DNA of 6,065 nucleotides from Gammaproteobacteria bacterium (GCA_003645435.1 QNFD01000176.1:1-6065), one strand, 5' to 3'. Counted from the first letter of the stretch, positions 1 through 5,846 are shown. The notes: generated by a model from the sequence alone, not told the origin. Numbers and translations: made by a program.

Positions 1-639
1 GAGATGGATATCACGCGCGCCGCGTTTACCGGTGGCGAACCGGTTGCTAAATATCTCAATGCTTTCGACGTCGACCTGTTTTTATCCGCAACCGAGGAAG
101 ATGTACAAGCCGCAGTAGAATCCAATGTTGCAGCGGGCCTGATTTATGATGGGCCGACAGTCAACCCGGAAAATCCGCTGGAGCAGATCAGGGTCGCGTT
201 TGACGGTGATGCCGTGCTGTTTTCCGAAGAATCAGAAATGATTTATCAAAACCAGGGACTGGAGGCGTTCATCGAGCATGAAAAAATAAATGCCCAAAAA
301 CCACTGCCGGAGGGACCGTTTGCAAAATTGCTAAAAACGCTTTCGTATCTGCAATTTGATCTGAAAAGTAATAATCAGCAAGGCGTATCACCGATTCGGA
401 CCGCCCTCGTGACTGCACGAAATAGCCCGGCTCATGAGCGCGTGATCAGGACACTTCGAACCTGGAATGTCCGCATTGACGAAACATTTTTCCTCGGCGG
501 CGTTTCCAAGGATAAAATTCTGGCGTCTTTCGCACCCCATATTTTCTTTGATGACCAGCATCATCACTGCGATACAGCAGCCCGGCTAGTACCTACCGCC
601 AGGGTGCCTTATAAAGGAGAAGATTCCAGCAAGAAGTGA
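1..639 (+). CDS. Cytosolic 5'-nucleotidase (NT5C1-like family), 3' part; 5' end outside window
   Basis: Likely a cytosolic 5'-nucleotidase that dephosphorylates nucleoside monophosphates. Counting from the ATG at position 4, the visible part holds the HAD-type catalytic elements: motif I FDGDAV with Asp67 and Asp69, a TALVTARNSPAHERVI segment with Thr137 as the motif II residue, Lys169 in GGVSKDK, and the acidic motif IFFDDQ with Asp183/Asp184. The opening words DITRAAFTGG and VDLFLSATEEDV are also typical of the family. Family members are usually about 300 residues, and this frame is open at the left edge (GAG before the ATG), so the Met at position 4 is probably internal and roughly 100 residues lie outside. 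The gene ends with TGA 25 bp from the convergent DksA-family gene. No clear intrinsic terminator lies between them. The family call comes from remembered similarity; substrate preference cannot be read here. Confidence 0.85.
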   Translation, partial: EMDITRAAFTGGEPVAKYLNAFDVDLFLSATEEDVQAAVESNVAAGLIYDGPTVNPENPLEQIRVAFDGDAVLFSEESEMIYQNQGLEAFIEHEKINAQKPLPEGPFAKLLKTLSYLQFDLKSNNQQGVSPIRTALVTARNSPAHERVIRTLRTWNVRIDETFFLGGVSKDKILASFAPHIFFDDQHHHCDTAARLVPTARVPYKGEDSSKK

Positions 640-664
640 TCACGCCAGTACCGACAGTATCAGA

Positions 665-1087
665 CTAGTCGTCGCGGCGTTGCTTTTCGAGGCGCTCGTG
701 CTTTTCCTGTGCTTCGACCGTCAGCGTAGCAATAGGCCTGGCCTCCAATCTGAATAATCCAATCTCTTCCCCGGTATCTGCACAGTAACCATAGCTACCA
801 TCGGCGAGACGGGAAAGCGCAGAATCTATTTTATTGACCAGCTTGCGATAGCGATCGCGGGTACGCAATTCGAGTGCAGCGTCGGTTTCGAGGGTGGCCC
901 GATCATTGATATCCGGCTCCTGCCAATTTTCCTCTTTTAAATGGGAAATGGTGTTTTCAGACTCCTTCAGCAATTCAGCGCGCCAGGTCAGTAACTTCTG
1001 GCGAAAATACTCCAGCTGTTGGAGTGACATGTACTCTTCTTTTGCGGAAGGCTTGTAATTTTTAGGTAACTCTAATGCCAGGTTCAT
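665..1087 (-). CDS. DksA/TraR-family RNA polymerase-binding protein with a degenerate zinc finger
   Basis: A 140-aa protein that aligns by eye with E. coli DksA over almost its full length (EEYM, LELRTRDR, YGYC, RLEARP blocks). DksA binds in the RNA polymerase secondary channel and acts with ppGpp on promoters with unstable open complexes. The coiled-coil tip keeps the PDxxDRA pattern (Asp59, Asp62, Ala64), so polymerase activity is plausible. The globular domain keeps only Cys102 of the four zinc cysteines; the others are Thr105, Thr123 and Ala126. This Cys/Thr pattern resembles the zinc-independent DksA2 of Pseudomonas aeruginosa. The start at 1087 has GGAG nine bases upstream. Met20 (1028-1030) is a possible internal start, but the upstream residues resemble those of DksA. 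The gene is monocistronic as seen here and has its own sigma70 promoter. Confidence 0.9.
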   Translation of the reverse strand: MNLALELPKNYKPSAKEEYMSLQQLEYFRQKLLTWRAELLKESENTISHLKEENWQEPDINDRATLETDAALELRTRDRYRKLVNKIDSALSRLADGSYGYCADTGEEIGLFRLEARPIATLTVEAQEKHERLEKQRRDD

Positions 1088-1096
1088 TGATTGGCT

Positions 1097-1100
1097 CTCC
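1097..1100 (-). promoter_or_regulatory. Ribosome-binding site of the DksA-family gene
   Basis: On the minus strand GGAG stands nine bases before the ATG at 1087-1085. It supports this start over the internal Met20, which has no comparable motif in good position. Confidence 0.6.
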
Positions 1101-1126
1101 GGGAGTGGACATCAATAATCGAAAAT

Positions 1127-1163
1127 CGCCGCGCAGTATAGGCATGTTTTCGACGTTCGGCAA
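1127..1163 (-). promoter_or_regulatory. Sigma70 promoter of the DksA-family gene with GC-rich discriminator
   Basis: Read on the minus strand there is a -35 TTGCCG (1163-1158), exactly 17 bp, then a -10 TATACT (1140-1135). Transcription should start near 1128, giving a leader of about 40 nt. The eight bases after the -10 are GCGCGGCG, an all-G/C discriminator. Such discriminators are known to make promoters sensitive to negative control by ppGpp and DksA, so control by DksA proteins is a reasonable inference but is not shown. Confidence 0.65.
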
Positions 1164-1205
1164 GCCACTAATGTAATAATTTTACAGACTAGCCATTATG
1201 CTGTG

Positions 1206-1232
1206 TTGACCCGATGTTGGTCAGGGTATAAT
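1206..1232 (+). promoter_or_regulatory. Candidate sigma70 promoter overlapping a TGACC-N7-GGTCA palindrome
   Basis: TTGACC (1206-1211) and a perfect TATAAT (1227-1232) are separated by 15 bp, shorter than the ideal 17. The inverted repeat TGACC (1207-1211) / GGTCA (1219-1223) covers the -35 and the spacer, where a bound repressor could block polymerase. If used, it would transcribe rightward from about 1239 toward the PP0621-pilSR operon with a leader of about 370 nt, or make a separate short RNA. The regulator is unknown. Confidence 0.4.
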
Positions 1233-1391
1233 GGTTTATGCGATGGAATACCACGATGCAAAATTCGATCACAATCGGGTTGGGTGAATTTGTTGTTTTA
1301 CCCCTATAATTATACACTAGCCCGCATATTGCACGAAGGCGGCACCCATAGTGATGAAAATATTTGCAATTCAATAATTTATCTCAGAATA

Positions 1392-1419
1392 TTGACATGA
1401 TTAAAAATTACAGTATGTG
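1392..1419 (+). promoter_or_regulatory. Candidate sigma70 promoter for the PP0621-pilS-pilR operon
   Basis: A perfect -35 TTGACA (1392-1397) is followed after 16 bp by TATGTG (1414-1419), a weak -10 match. The start would fall near 1426, about 185 nt before the ATG at 1610. It is the nearest reasonable rightward promoter to the operon, but the poor -10 keeps this tentative. Confidence 0.35.
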
Positions 1420-1507
1420 CCTGAACGAATTCAGGAAAAATCTGGCGTCCAATCTTGATCGATCCCCCTTGATCCATAGCTATTGCTATGCATCGGCGGG
1501 CGATCAA
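1420..1507 (+). other. Potentially structured RNA leader (two stem-loops)
   Basis: The first hairpin is CCTGAA-CGAA-TTCAGG (1420-1435), a 6-bp stem with a tetraloop. A longer one pairs TTGATCG (1455-1461) with CGATCAA (1501-1507), then CCC (1464-1466) with GGG (1498-1500), with an inner hairpin CATAGC-TATT-GCTATG (1475-1490). If transcribed from the 1392 promoter, these would form the 5' leader of the pilSR operon. No known riboswitch class is recognised and the pairing could be fortuitous. Confidence 0.3.
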
Positions 1508-1609
1508 TCAACCTTGTTTGCCATATTTCCCCTGATCTTCGTTCCCTTCATGCAACATGCAGGCTAGCGGTCCTGAAATCCAGATTCTGTATTATTTAGA
1601 TTTATCCTT

Positions 1610-1843
1610 ATGATCATCCGATTTGTTTTACTATTTATCATCGTTGCCATATTGCTCTGGTTAATCAAACGTATGTTTGGCAAAGACCCGTTTACAGATG
1701 AAATCGAACACCAGGACGCTGGTAATTCTGAAGACATGCGCCAGTGCAAGTTTTGCGGTATCCACGTGCCAGAATCCTCCATCGTAATCTCTAACGACAA
1801 CCCCTATTGCTGCCAGGAACATGCAGACAGCGACCAGCAATAG
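1610..1843 (+). CDS. PP0621-family small membrane-anchored Cys-rich protein
   Basis: A 77-aa protein with one N-terminal hydrophobic segment (about residues 4-19), a basic/polar linker and a small C-terminal Cys module: CKFCG at Cys46/Cys49, then IHVPES, then YCCQEH with Cys67, Cys68 and His71. The spacing CxxCGxHxP...YCxxxH suggests a small metal-binding (zinc-ribbon-like) domain facing the cytoplasm. It matches what I recall as the PP0621 family, often found just upstream of pilS. Its function is unknown; context suggests a link to type IV pilus control. No clear Shine-Dalgarno motif precedes the ATG at 1610, so translation may be weak or depend on the leader. The gene overlaps pilS by 23 bp, which points to co-transcription and probably translational coupling. 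Confidence 0.8.
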   Translation: MIIRFVLLFIIVAILLWLIKRMFGKDPFTDEIEHQDAGNSEDMRQCKFCGIHVPESSIVISNDNPYCCQEHADSDQQ

Positions 1844-3461
1844 TTTTTCCGGTAAGACCGGGTACCGGACTCGAGCGCCCAACTGGACTTCGATTCGTCT
1901 GCTCAATGTCTATCGTCTCGGCCTCGCCGGGATTTTTTTCAGTCAAAGCTTTGTTATACAATCGCCGTTACTGGACATAGTCAATCACCGCCTGTATTCC
2001 TGGGTAAGTTTTGCGTTTCTGGTGCTGTCACTAATCTGGATGATCGCGAGCTGGATCGAACGCCGAAGGTTCCAGCACCAGCTCACATTGCAAATATACG
2101 GCGACACAATCCTGATCATTCTTTTGATGCATGCCTGCGGCGGCATTTCCAGCGGCCTGGGCATGCTGCTGATCATCTCGATTGCCGTTATCGGCTTTCT
2201 CGGGGAGCAAGCCCTGGCAGTAATCTTCGCCTCACTGGCCGCCCTGGGCCTGTTGGCCGAGCATATATATTCAAGCATCCACGTAACCGGCTATACCGGC
2301 ACCTCTACCCAGATTGGCATACTCGGCGTTAGCCTGTTTGTCACCGCGATTGTCACCAACAAGTTAACGCTCAAAATTCGTAGTGGTGAACACCTGGTTC
2401 GACAACGCGAGCGTGACGTCGCCTTACTGTCTGCGCTAAACCAGGAAATTATCGAAAATTTGCAGGCCGGCGTGATAGTGCTGGCACGCGATAATCAGGT
2501 GCGGCATATTAATAATACAGCCCTGGCAATGCTTAACATCACTGCCAATAATTCACTGTCATTGCAGCGTGACCAACCCAGAATTCTGGCGGCGCTGGAG
2601 TCCTGGCGAGAATCACCGCAAAAAGACACGCCTTTTCTGCCCTCCGAGACAGGCATAGACAATATACAAATCAGTTTTCGACTGCTGAAGGAACAGGAGC
2701 AGGAAAATACCCTCATTTTCCTGAATGACGTATCGTCAATCAAAAACAGCATGCAGCAGGCCAAACTGGCATCACTCGGCCATTTAACAGCCAGCATTGC
2801 CCACGAAATCCGCAATCCGCTGGGGGCTATCTCCTACGCGGCCCAGTTGCTGTCTGAAAACAGCAAGCTGGAAAAGGCGGATCATCGTATGACCGAAATC
2901 ATTCACCAGCATTCGGACCGTATTAACCATATTATTGAAGATATACTACGAATCTCGCGTGGCGGTGAAACCGTTACTGGCACGATCGATTTGAAGCAAT
3001 GGTTGCCGAAATTTATCGACAACTATTGCCTGAGCGAACATGCTACAGCCGACGATTTAGTGCTCGACCTCGGCCCGAAAAATCACGAAAGCCTGCTTAT
3101 TCGATTTGACGCGGGCCATCTAACTCAAATCATGACCAACCTGGTTAACAATGCACAAACCCATGGCAGCAAAGACAAACCAGTTCATATCAAGGTTTCT
3201 ACAAATGTTAACCACAGGATGAAAATCGAGGTTGCCGACGAGGGACAGGGTATTGATTCAAAAAATCTCGACAAAATCTTTGAGCCGTTCTATACAACTA
3301 ACCACAAAGGCTCAGGACTGGGTCTGTATATTGTCAATCAACTCTGTGAACTTAACGATGCGAGTATCTCCGTGAAGCAAAATTCAAATCAGGGCAGCAG
3401 CTTTATAATCGAGTGCCAAATTGCCGCGTCAACCCAGATCGATCAATCAGCTATCGCATGA
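1821..3461 (+). CDS. pilS: PilS-type sensor histidine kinase of type IV pilus regulation
   Basis: A 546-aa inner-membrane sensor kinase. The N-terminal part has about six hydrophobic segments (near residues 27-46, 60-79, 93-107, 112-128, 131-149 and 164-181), as in Pseudomonas PilS. A PAS-like linker domain follows (about 200-305). The HisKA domain has the H-box IAHEIRNPLG with phospho-acceptor His328. The ATPase domain has the N-box NLVNNA (Asn440, Asn444), G1 DEGQGI (Asp473), F-box FEPFY (487-491) and G2 GSGLGLYIV (497-505), so it appears catalytically complete. PilS is known to phosphorylate PilR and to respond to pilin in the membrane. The ATG at 1821 lies inside the PP0621-family gene with AGGA only two bases before it, so coupling to the upstream gene is likely. 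No good alternative in-frame start precedes the first membrane segment. The stop overlaps the pilR start as ATGA. Confidence 0.93.
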   Translation: MQTATSNSFSGKTGYRTRAPNWTSIRLLNVYRLGLAGIFFSQSFVIQSPLLDIVNHRLYSWVSFAFLVLSLIWMIASWIERRRFQHQLTLQIYGDTILIILLMHACGGISSGLGMLLIISIAVIGFLGEQALAVIFASLAALGLLAEHIYSSIHVTGYTGTSTQIGILGVSLFVTAIVTNKLTLKIRSGEHLVRQRERDVALLSALNQEIIENLQAGVIVLARDNQVRHINNTALAMLNITANNSLSLQRDQPRILAALESWRESPQKDTPFLPSETGIDNIQISFRLLKEQEQENTLIFLNDVSSIKNSMQQAKLASLGHLTASIAHEIRNPLGAISYAAQLLSENSKLEKADHRMTEIIHQHSDRINHIIEDILRISRGGETVTGTIDLKQWLPKFIDNYCLSEHATADDLVLDLGPKNHESLLIRFDAGHLTQIMTNLVNNAQTHGSKDKPVHIKVSTNVNHRMKIEVADEGQGIDSKNLDKIFEPFYTTNHKGSGLGLYIVNQLCELNDASISVKQNSNQGSSFIIECQIAASTQIDQSAIA

Positions 3462-4789
3462 GTAAACAACGTGTTCTTATCGTCGACGATGAACCCGATA
3501 TCAGGGAACTACTCGAAATAACGCTGCTGCGTATGGGGCTTGAAACCCAATGCGCGGAAAATTACGCTAGCGCTACGCGGATTTTGGAGGAAGAAGATTT
3601 CGATCTGTGCCTGACCGACATGAAGCTGCCCGATGGCGATGGCATTGCCCTGGTCGAACATATTCAGCAACAGTTTCCGAATATACCAACCGCGGTTATC
3701 ACCGCCCACGGCAGCATCGACCTCGCGATCAAGGCGATGAAGTCCGGCGCATTCGACTTTGTCTCCAAGCCGGTGTCGCTGGATACCCTGCGCGCCCTGA
3801 TCGATAAAGCCCTCACCCTGCCCAGCAGCTCACAACAGGTCACCAGTGCATCCGAATCAAGCTACCAAATTATTGGAGACACTGAAGTCGTGGTCGAGTT
3901 AAGGCGATCAATCGCAAAATTTGCACGCAGCCAGGCGCCGGTATTCATTCAAGGTCAGTCCGGTACTGGTAAAGAACTGGTAGCTCGCCAGATTCATTTG
4001 CAGGGTTCGCGTGAACAGGCGCCATTTATCGCGGTTAACTGTGGCGCAATACCTTCTGAATTAATGGAGAGTGAATTTTTCGGGCACCTCAAAGGTAGCT
4101 TTACCGGTGCTACCAGTGACAACCCGGGCTTGTTCAGGGCGGCACATGGCGGCACTTTGTTTCTTGACGAGATTGCCGATCTACCTGTGTCGATGCAGGT
4201 CAAGCTATTACGCGTGATTCAGGAAAAATCGGTTCGTCCCGTCGGCTCACAGGACGAACAGGCAATCGACGTACGCATCATTAGCGCGTCACACAAAAAT
4301 CTCGACGATATGGTTAAAGAGGGTATTTTCAGGCAGGATTTATACTATCGGATTAATGTCATCGGTGTCAGGGTGCCAACCCTGTCGGAACGTACCGACG
4401 ATATTCCAGCCCTGACCGATTACATAATAAAAAAACAGAATTTAGATACCTCGGCGCAGATTTCACTCAACGCCGAGGCCTCTAAAGCATTAGAAAAGTA
4501 TCCTTTCCCGGGCAATATCCGTGAACTGGAAAACATACTGGAACGCGCATCTGCCCTTTGTGAAGACAATCAAATCCATATCGATGACCTGCAACTGCCG
4601 GATATAGAGCCACCGGCAGCGGAATCCAGTACCAGCCTTGGCAACATGACTCAAAATATTGAGCGGGATCAGATTACCAGGGCGCTCGAGCAAAATCGCT
4701 GGAACCAGTCAGCAACCGCAAGATCCTTAGGCATCACACTTCGCCAACTGCGATACAAAATTGAGAAAATGAACCTTAACAAATCTTGA
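3458..4789 (+). CDS. pilR: PilR sigma54-dependent response regulator of type IV pilus genes
   Basis: A 443-aa NtrC-type activator. The receiver domain (about 1-120) has acidic Asp10/Asp11, phospho-acceptor Asp54 (LTDMKLPD), Thr82 and Lys104. The AAA+ domain (about 137-370) has Walker A GQSGTGKE (166-173), the sigma54-contact loop GSFTGA (213-218), Walker B GGTLFLDE (231-238) and arginine-finger region FRQDLYYR (291-298). The GSFTGA form, rather than GAFTGA, is as I recall it in Pseudomonas PilR. A Fis-type helix-turn-helix closes the protein (about 400-438, WNQSATARSLGITLRQLRYKI). I chose the ATG at 3458 because it gives MSKQRVLIVDDE, the usual receiver start, and overlaps the pilS stop as ATGA. 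A GTG at 3413 would add 15 unlikely residues. No strong ribosome-binding site is present, consistent with coupling. Expected targets are the two sigma54 promoters downstream. Confidence 0.95.
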   Translation: MSKQRVLIVDDEPDIRELLEITLLRMGLETQCAENYASATRILEEEDFDLCLTDMKLPDGDGIALVEHIQQQFPNIPTAVITAHGSIDLAIKAMKSGAFDFVSKPVSLDTLRALIDKALTLPSSSQQVTSASESSYQIIGDTEVVVELRRSIAKFARSQAPVFIQGQSGTGKELVARQIHLQGSREQAPFIAVNCGAIPSELMESEFFGHLKGSFTGATSDNPGLFRAAHGGTLFLDEIADLPVSMQVKLLRVIQEKSVRPVGSQDEQAIDVRIISASHKNLDDMVKEGIFRQDLYYRINVIGVRVPTLSERTDDIPALTDYIIKKQNLDTSAQISLNAEASKALEKYPFPGNIRELENILERASALCEDNQIHIDDLQLPDIEPPAAESSTSLGNMTQNIERDQITRALEQNRWNQSATARSLGITLRQLRYKIEKMNLNKS

Positions 4790-4804
4790 CAAATCTTGGC
4801 AAAA
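4775..4804 (+). promoter_or_regulatory. Three tandem 10-bp repeats upstream of pilA, candidate PilR binding sites
   Basis: CTTAACAAAT (4775-4784), CTTGACAAAT (4785-4794) and CTTGGCAAAA (4795-4804) follow one another without gaps at one-helical-turn spacing, about 130-160 bp before the predicted pilA start, a usual distance for enhancer sites of sigma54 activators. A similar trio precedes the second promoter at 5847-5876. On the other strand the middle repeat reads TTGTCAAG; it contains TGTC, the core I recall for Pseudomonas PilR sites. The array includes the pilR stop codon (4787-4789). Confidence 0.6.
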
Positions 4805-4819
4805 AGTAACTTTTCTGCC
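4798..4819 (+). terminator. Weak hairpin at the pilR end, possible terminator
   Basis: GGCA/TGCC and AAAAG/CTTTT can pair around a TAA loop, with C4815 bulged, just after the pilR stop. It is followed by ATATTTTC rather than a clean T-tract. It could partly end pilSR transcription before pilA, but the stem is AT-rich and the case is weak. It overlaps the third 10-bp repeat. Confidence 0.3.
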
Positions 4820-4907
4820 ATATTTTCATAGTCCCGCCTGCAGATTCATTTTATCAACTTCCCATAATTCATTGACTCTACTAATCTAATTTTTTTAATT
4901 GAAAATA

Positions 4908-4922
4908 TGGCATAACTATTGC
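4908..4922 (+). promoter_or_regulatory. Sigma54 (-24/-12) promoter of pilA
   Basis: TGGCATA-N4-TTGC gives GG at 4909-4910 and GC at 4921-4922 with exactly 10 bp between them, matching the RpoN consensus TGGCAYR-N4-TTGC. Transcription should start near 4934, leaving an AU-rich leader of about 116 nt. RpoN and PilR dependence of pilA is well established in Pseudomonas and fits the adjacent pilR. Confidence 0.88.
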
Positions 4923-5038
4923 TTTTAATTTATATAGTTTCGACGTGCATCCTGAATTAAAGATACTTATTTCATTTTATTTCTTAAGAAGCCGTCTATA
5001 TTCAATGCAGTAATAAATTTTTGTACATAAACTTTGGC

Positions 5039-5042
5039 AGGA
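5039..5042 (+). promoter_or_regulatory. Ribosome-binding site of pilA
   Basis: AGGA lies seven bases before the ATG at 5050, in ideal position, and confirms the start that yields the short pilin leader. Confidence 0.7.
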
Positions 5043-5049
5043 TTAATTT

Positions 5050-5481
5050 ATGAAAAAGCAACAATCTGGTTTTACCTTAATCGAGTTGATGATCGTAGTA
5101 GCTATCATCGGCATCCTCGCAGCGATTGCGATCCCACAATACGGCGACTATACCCAGCGGACTAAAGTAGCCGGTGCCCTGGGCGGCGCACTGGCCTGGA
5201 AAACAGCGGTAGGTCTTTGCGTTGCCGAACTTGGTGCCTTCGACGACTGTAACGGCGGTTCAAATGGAATCCCCGCTGACTTCACATCCGGCGGTGGCCC
5301 CGTTAAGTATATTGACGCAATTGCGACTGCAGTTGGTGTGATTTCAATGACCACGGACGGCGTGGAGTCTAATGGCACCCCCTTGACACTTGTCATGACA
5401 CCTGCTCAAGGAGACGGTGCGGTGAACTGGACACTGAGCGGTACTGGTTGTACTGTGGCGGGTCGTAGTATTAAGTGCTAA
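5050..5481 (+). CDS. pilA: Type IV major pilin (PilA-like)
   Basis: A 143-aa type IVa pilin precursor. The leader MKKQQSG is followed by [24 protein letters not shown]: the prepilin peptidase (PilD) should cut after Gly7 and the new N-terminal Phe be methylated. Glu12 (mature Glu5) is present. The hydrophobic helix packs into the fibre core after residence in the inner membrane. The mature protein is about 136 residues, rather short for the family, and glycine-rich (about 21 Gly). It has four cysteines: precursor Cys57/Cys67 and Cys134/Cys143. The last pair would close a short C-terminal D-loop ending at the final residue, as in other pilins. The Cys57-Cys67 pair may form a second disulfide. 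The position behind pilSR, the sigma54 promoter and the strong terminator point to a monocistronic, highly expressed major pilin. A minor pilin is less likely. Confidence 0.93.
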   Translation: MKKQQSGFTLIELMIVVAIIGILAAIAIPQYGDYTQRTKVAGALGGALAWKTAVGLCVAELGAFDDCNGGSNGIPADFTSGGGPVKYIDAIATAVGVISMTTDGVESNGTPLTLVMTPAQGDGAVNWTLSGTGCTVAGRSIKC

Positions 5482-5504
5482 TCATCTAAGCCTTGATTAA
5501 GCTA

Positions 5505-5536
5505 AAGCGCGGGTATTGCTACCCGCGCTTTTTTTT
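5505..5536 (+). terminator. Strong intrinsic terminator of pilA
   Basis: A perfect 10-bp stem, AAGCGCGGGT (5505-5514) with ACCCGCGCTT (5521-5530), closes a 6-nt loop ATTGCT. A run of eight T (5529-5536) follows. It lies 23 bp after the pilA stop, so pilA should be a single-gene transcript, and the next gene needs its own promoter, which it has. Confidence 0.93.
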
Positions 5537-5627
5537 GGAGAACCTGAAATCGGTATCGCCGGCAGGCTCCAGGATCAAATACTTTAAAGTGACGGGTTTC
5601 AACCAATATCACTGGAACCGCTAAGAA

Positions 5628-5787
5628 GGAACAGACCCCAATGGCACTTACTTAACCTTTTAGAACTCGTCATTGCGGCCTCCGAGCCGCAATCCAGCGC
5701 CCTATGGATCCCGGCGGTCCGACGCTTCGGTCAAGCCCGGGATGACGACGATTTTGGCCTTAAGTAAGTGCCATTGGGGACAGACCC
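5628..5787. mobile_element. Composite inverted-repeat element, MITE-like
   Basis: Perfect 20-bp inverted arms lie at 5636-5655 and 5760-5779 (core AATGGCACTTACTTAA and its complement), enclosing 104 bp. Just outside each arm and partly inside it is a near-identical direct repeat: GGAACAGACCC (5628-5638) and GGGACAGACCC (5777-5787). There is no transposase gene, so if mobile it is non-autonomous. GGGGACAGACC-type motifs are, as I recall, common near REP-associated tyrosine transposase (IS200-like) genes, which suggests but does not prove that origin. The inner part is a separate REP-like double hairpin. It lies between two pilin-type promoters and interrupts no visible gene. Confidence 0.55.
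5668..5747. repeat. REP-like double-hairpin repeat nested in the inverted-repeat element
   Basis: The 80-bp unit is bounded by CGTCAT (5668-5673) and its complement ATGACG (5742-5747). The left half folds as ATTGCGGC (5672-5679) with GCCGCAAT (5686-5693). The right half pairs ATCCCGG (5708-5714) with CCGGGAT (5737-5743), with an inner CCGA/TCGG hairpin (5719-5730). ATCCA (5692-5696) and TGGAT (5705-5709) are the inner complements. Both halves resemble dispersed proteobacterial repeats of the forms CGTCATTGCG...GCAATCCAG and CGTCATCCCGGG...GGGATCCA, here joined head to head. Confidence 0.6.
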
Positions 5788-5846
5788 TGCAGTAATAAAC
5801 CTCTGCGAGCCTTCATTTCACATTAGAGATAAAACCTTTAAAAAAA

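Larger units (their letters stand above)
1088..1609. other. 522-bp divergent intergenic region without a convincing gene
   Basis: This AT-rich stretch separates the leftward DksA-family gene from the rightward PP0621-pilS-pilR operon. It holds the leftward promoter, two candidate rightward sigma70 promoters (1206-1232 and 1392-1419), a TGACC-N7-GGTCA palindrome and hairpins at 1420-1435 and 1455-1507. Short open frames exist (for example 1364-1567 from a TTG codon), but none has a good ribosome-binding site or a recognisable protein, and they are probably noise. Confidence 0.6.
5537..5846. other. Non-coding spacer between the pilA terminator and the second promoter region
   Basis: About 310 bp with no supportable gene. 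The centre is the composite palindromic repeat (5628-5787). The left part (5537-5627) shows only a short palindrome, ACTTTAAAGT (5581-5590), and the right part (5788-5846) nothing recognisable. Confidence 0.6.

Noticed and set aside
4..6. ATG at position 4 as the true start of the 5'-nucleotidase
   Set aside because: The frame is open to the left edge and the protein would lack the N-terminal third usual for the family.
1189..1400. Overlapping short open frames on both strands (1203-1400 + and 1189-1374 -)
   Set aside because: Both are low-complexity translations of AT-rich intergenic DNA without start signals, and neither resembles a known family.
1364..1567. 67-codon open frame on the + strand upstream of the PP0621-family gene
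   Set aside because: It begins with TTG, has no ribosome-binding site or recognisable domain, and overlaps the candidate promoter and hairpins.
3413..3457. Upstream GTG start for pilR adding 15 residues
   Set aside because: The added residues lie within the pilS 3' end and do not look like a receiver domain. The ATG at 3458 gives the standard MSKQRVLIVDDE start and an ATGA overlap.
4775..4804. 10-bp direct repeats as a CRISPR-like array or minisatellite
   Set aside because: There are no spacers and only three units, and the same trio recurs at a matching distance from another sigma54 promoter, which fits activator sites.
4872..4900. Possible sigma70 promoter TTGACT-N17-TTAATT upstream of pilA
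   Set aside because: The -10 match is poor and the site abuts an excellent sigma54 promoter, so AT-richness explains it better.
4805..4907. IHF site between the upstream repeats and the pilA promoter
   Set aside because: The region is AT-rich with a seven-T tract, but I found no acceptable match to WATCAA-N4-TTR. The same holds for the second promoter region.
5148..5396. Antisense open frame inside pilA
   Set aside because: It is a shadow of the pilin coding frame with no start signals or plausible product.
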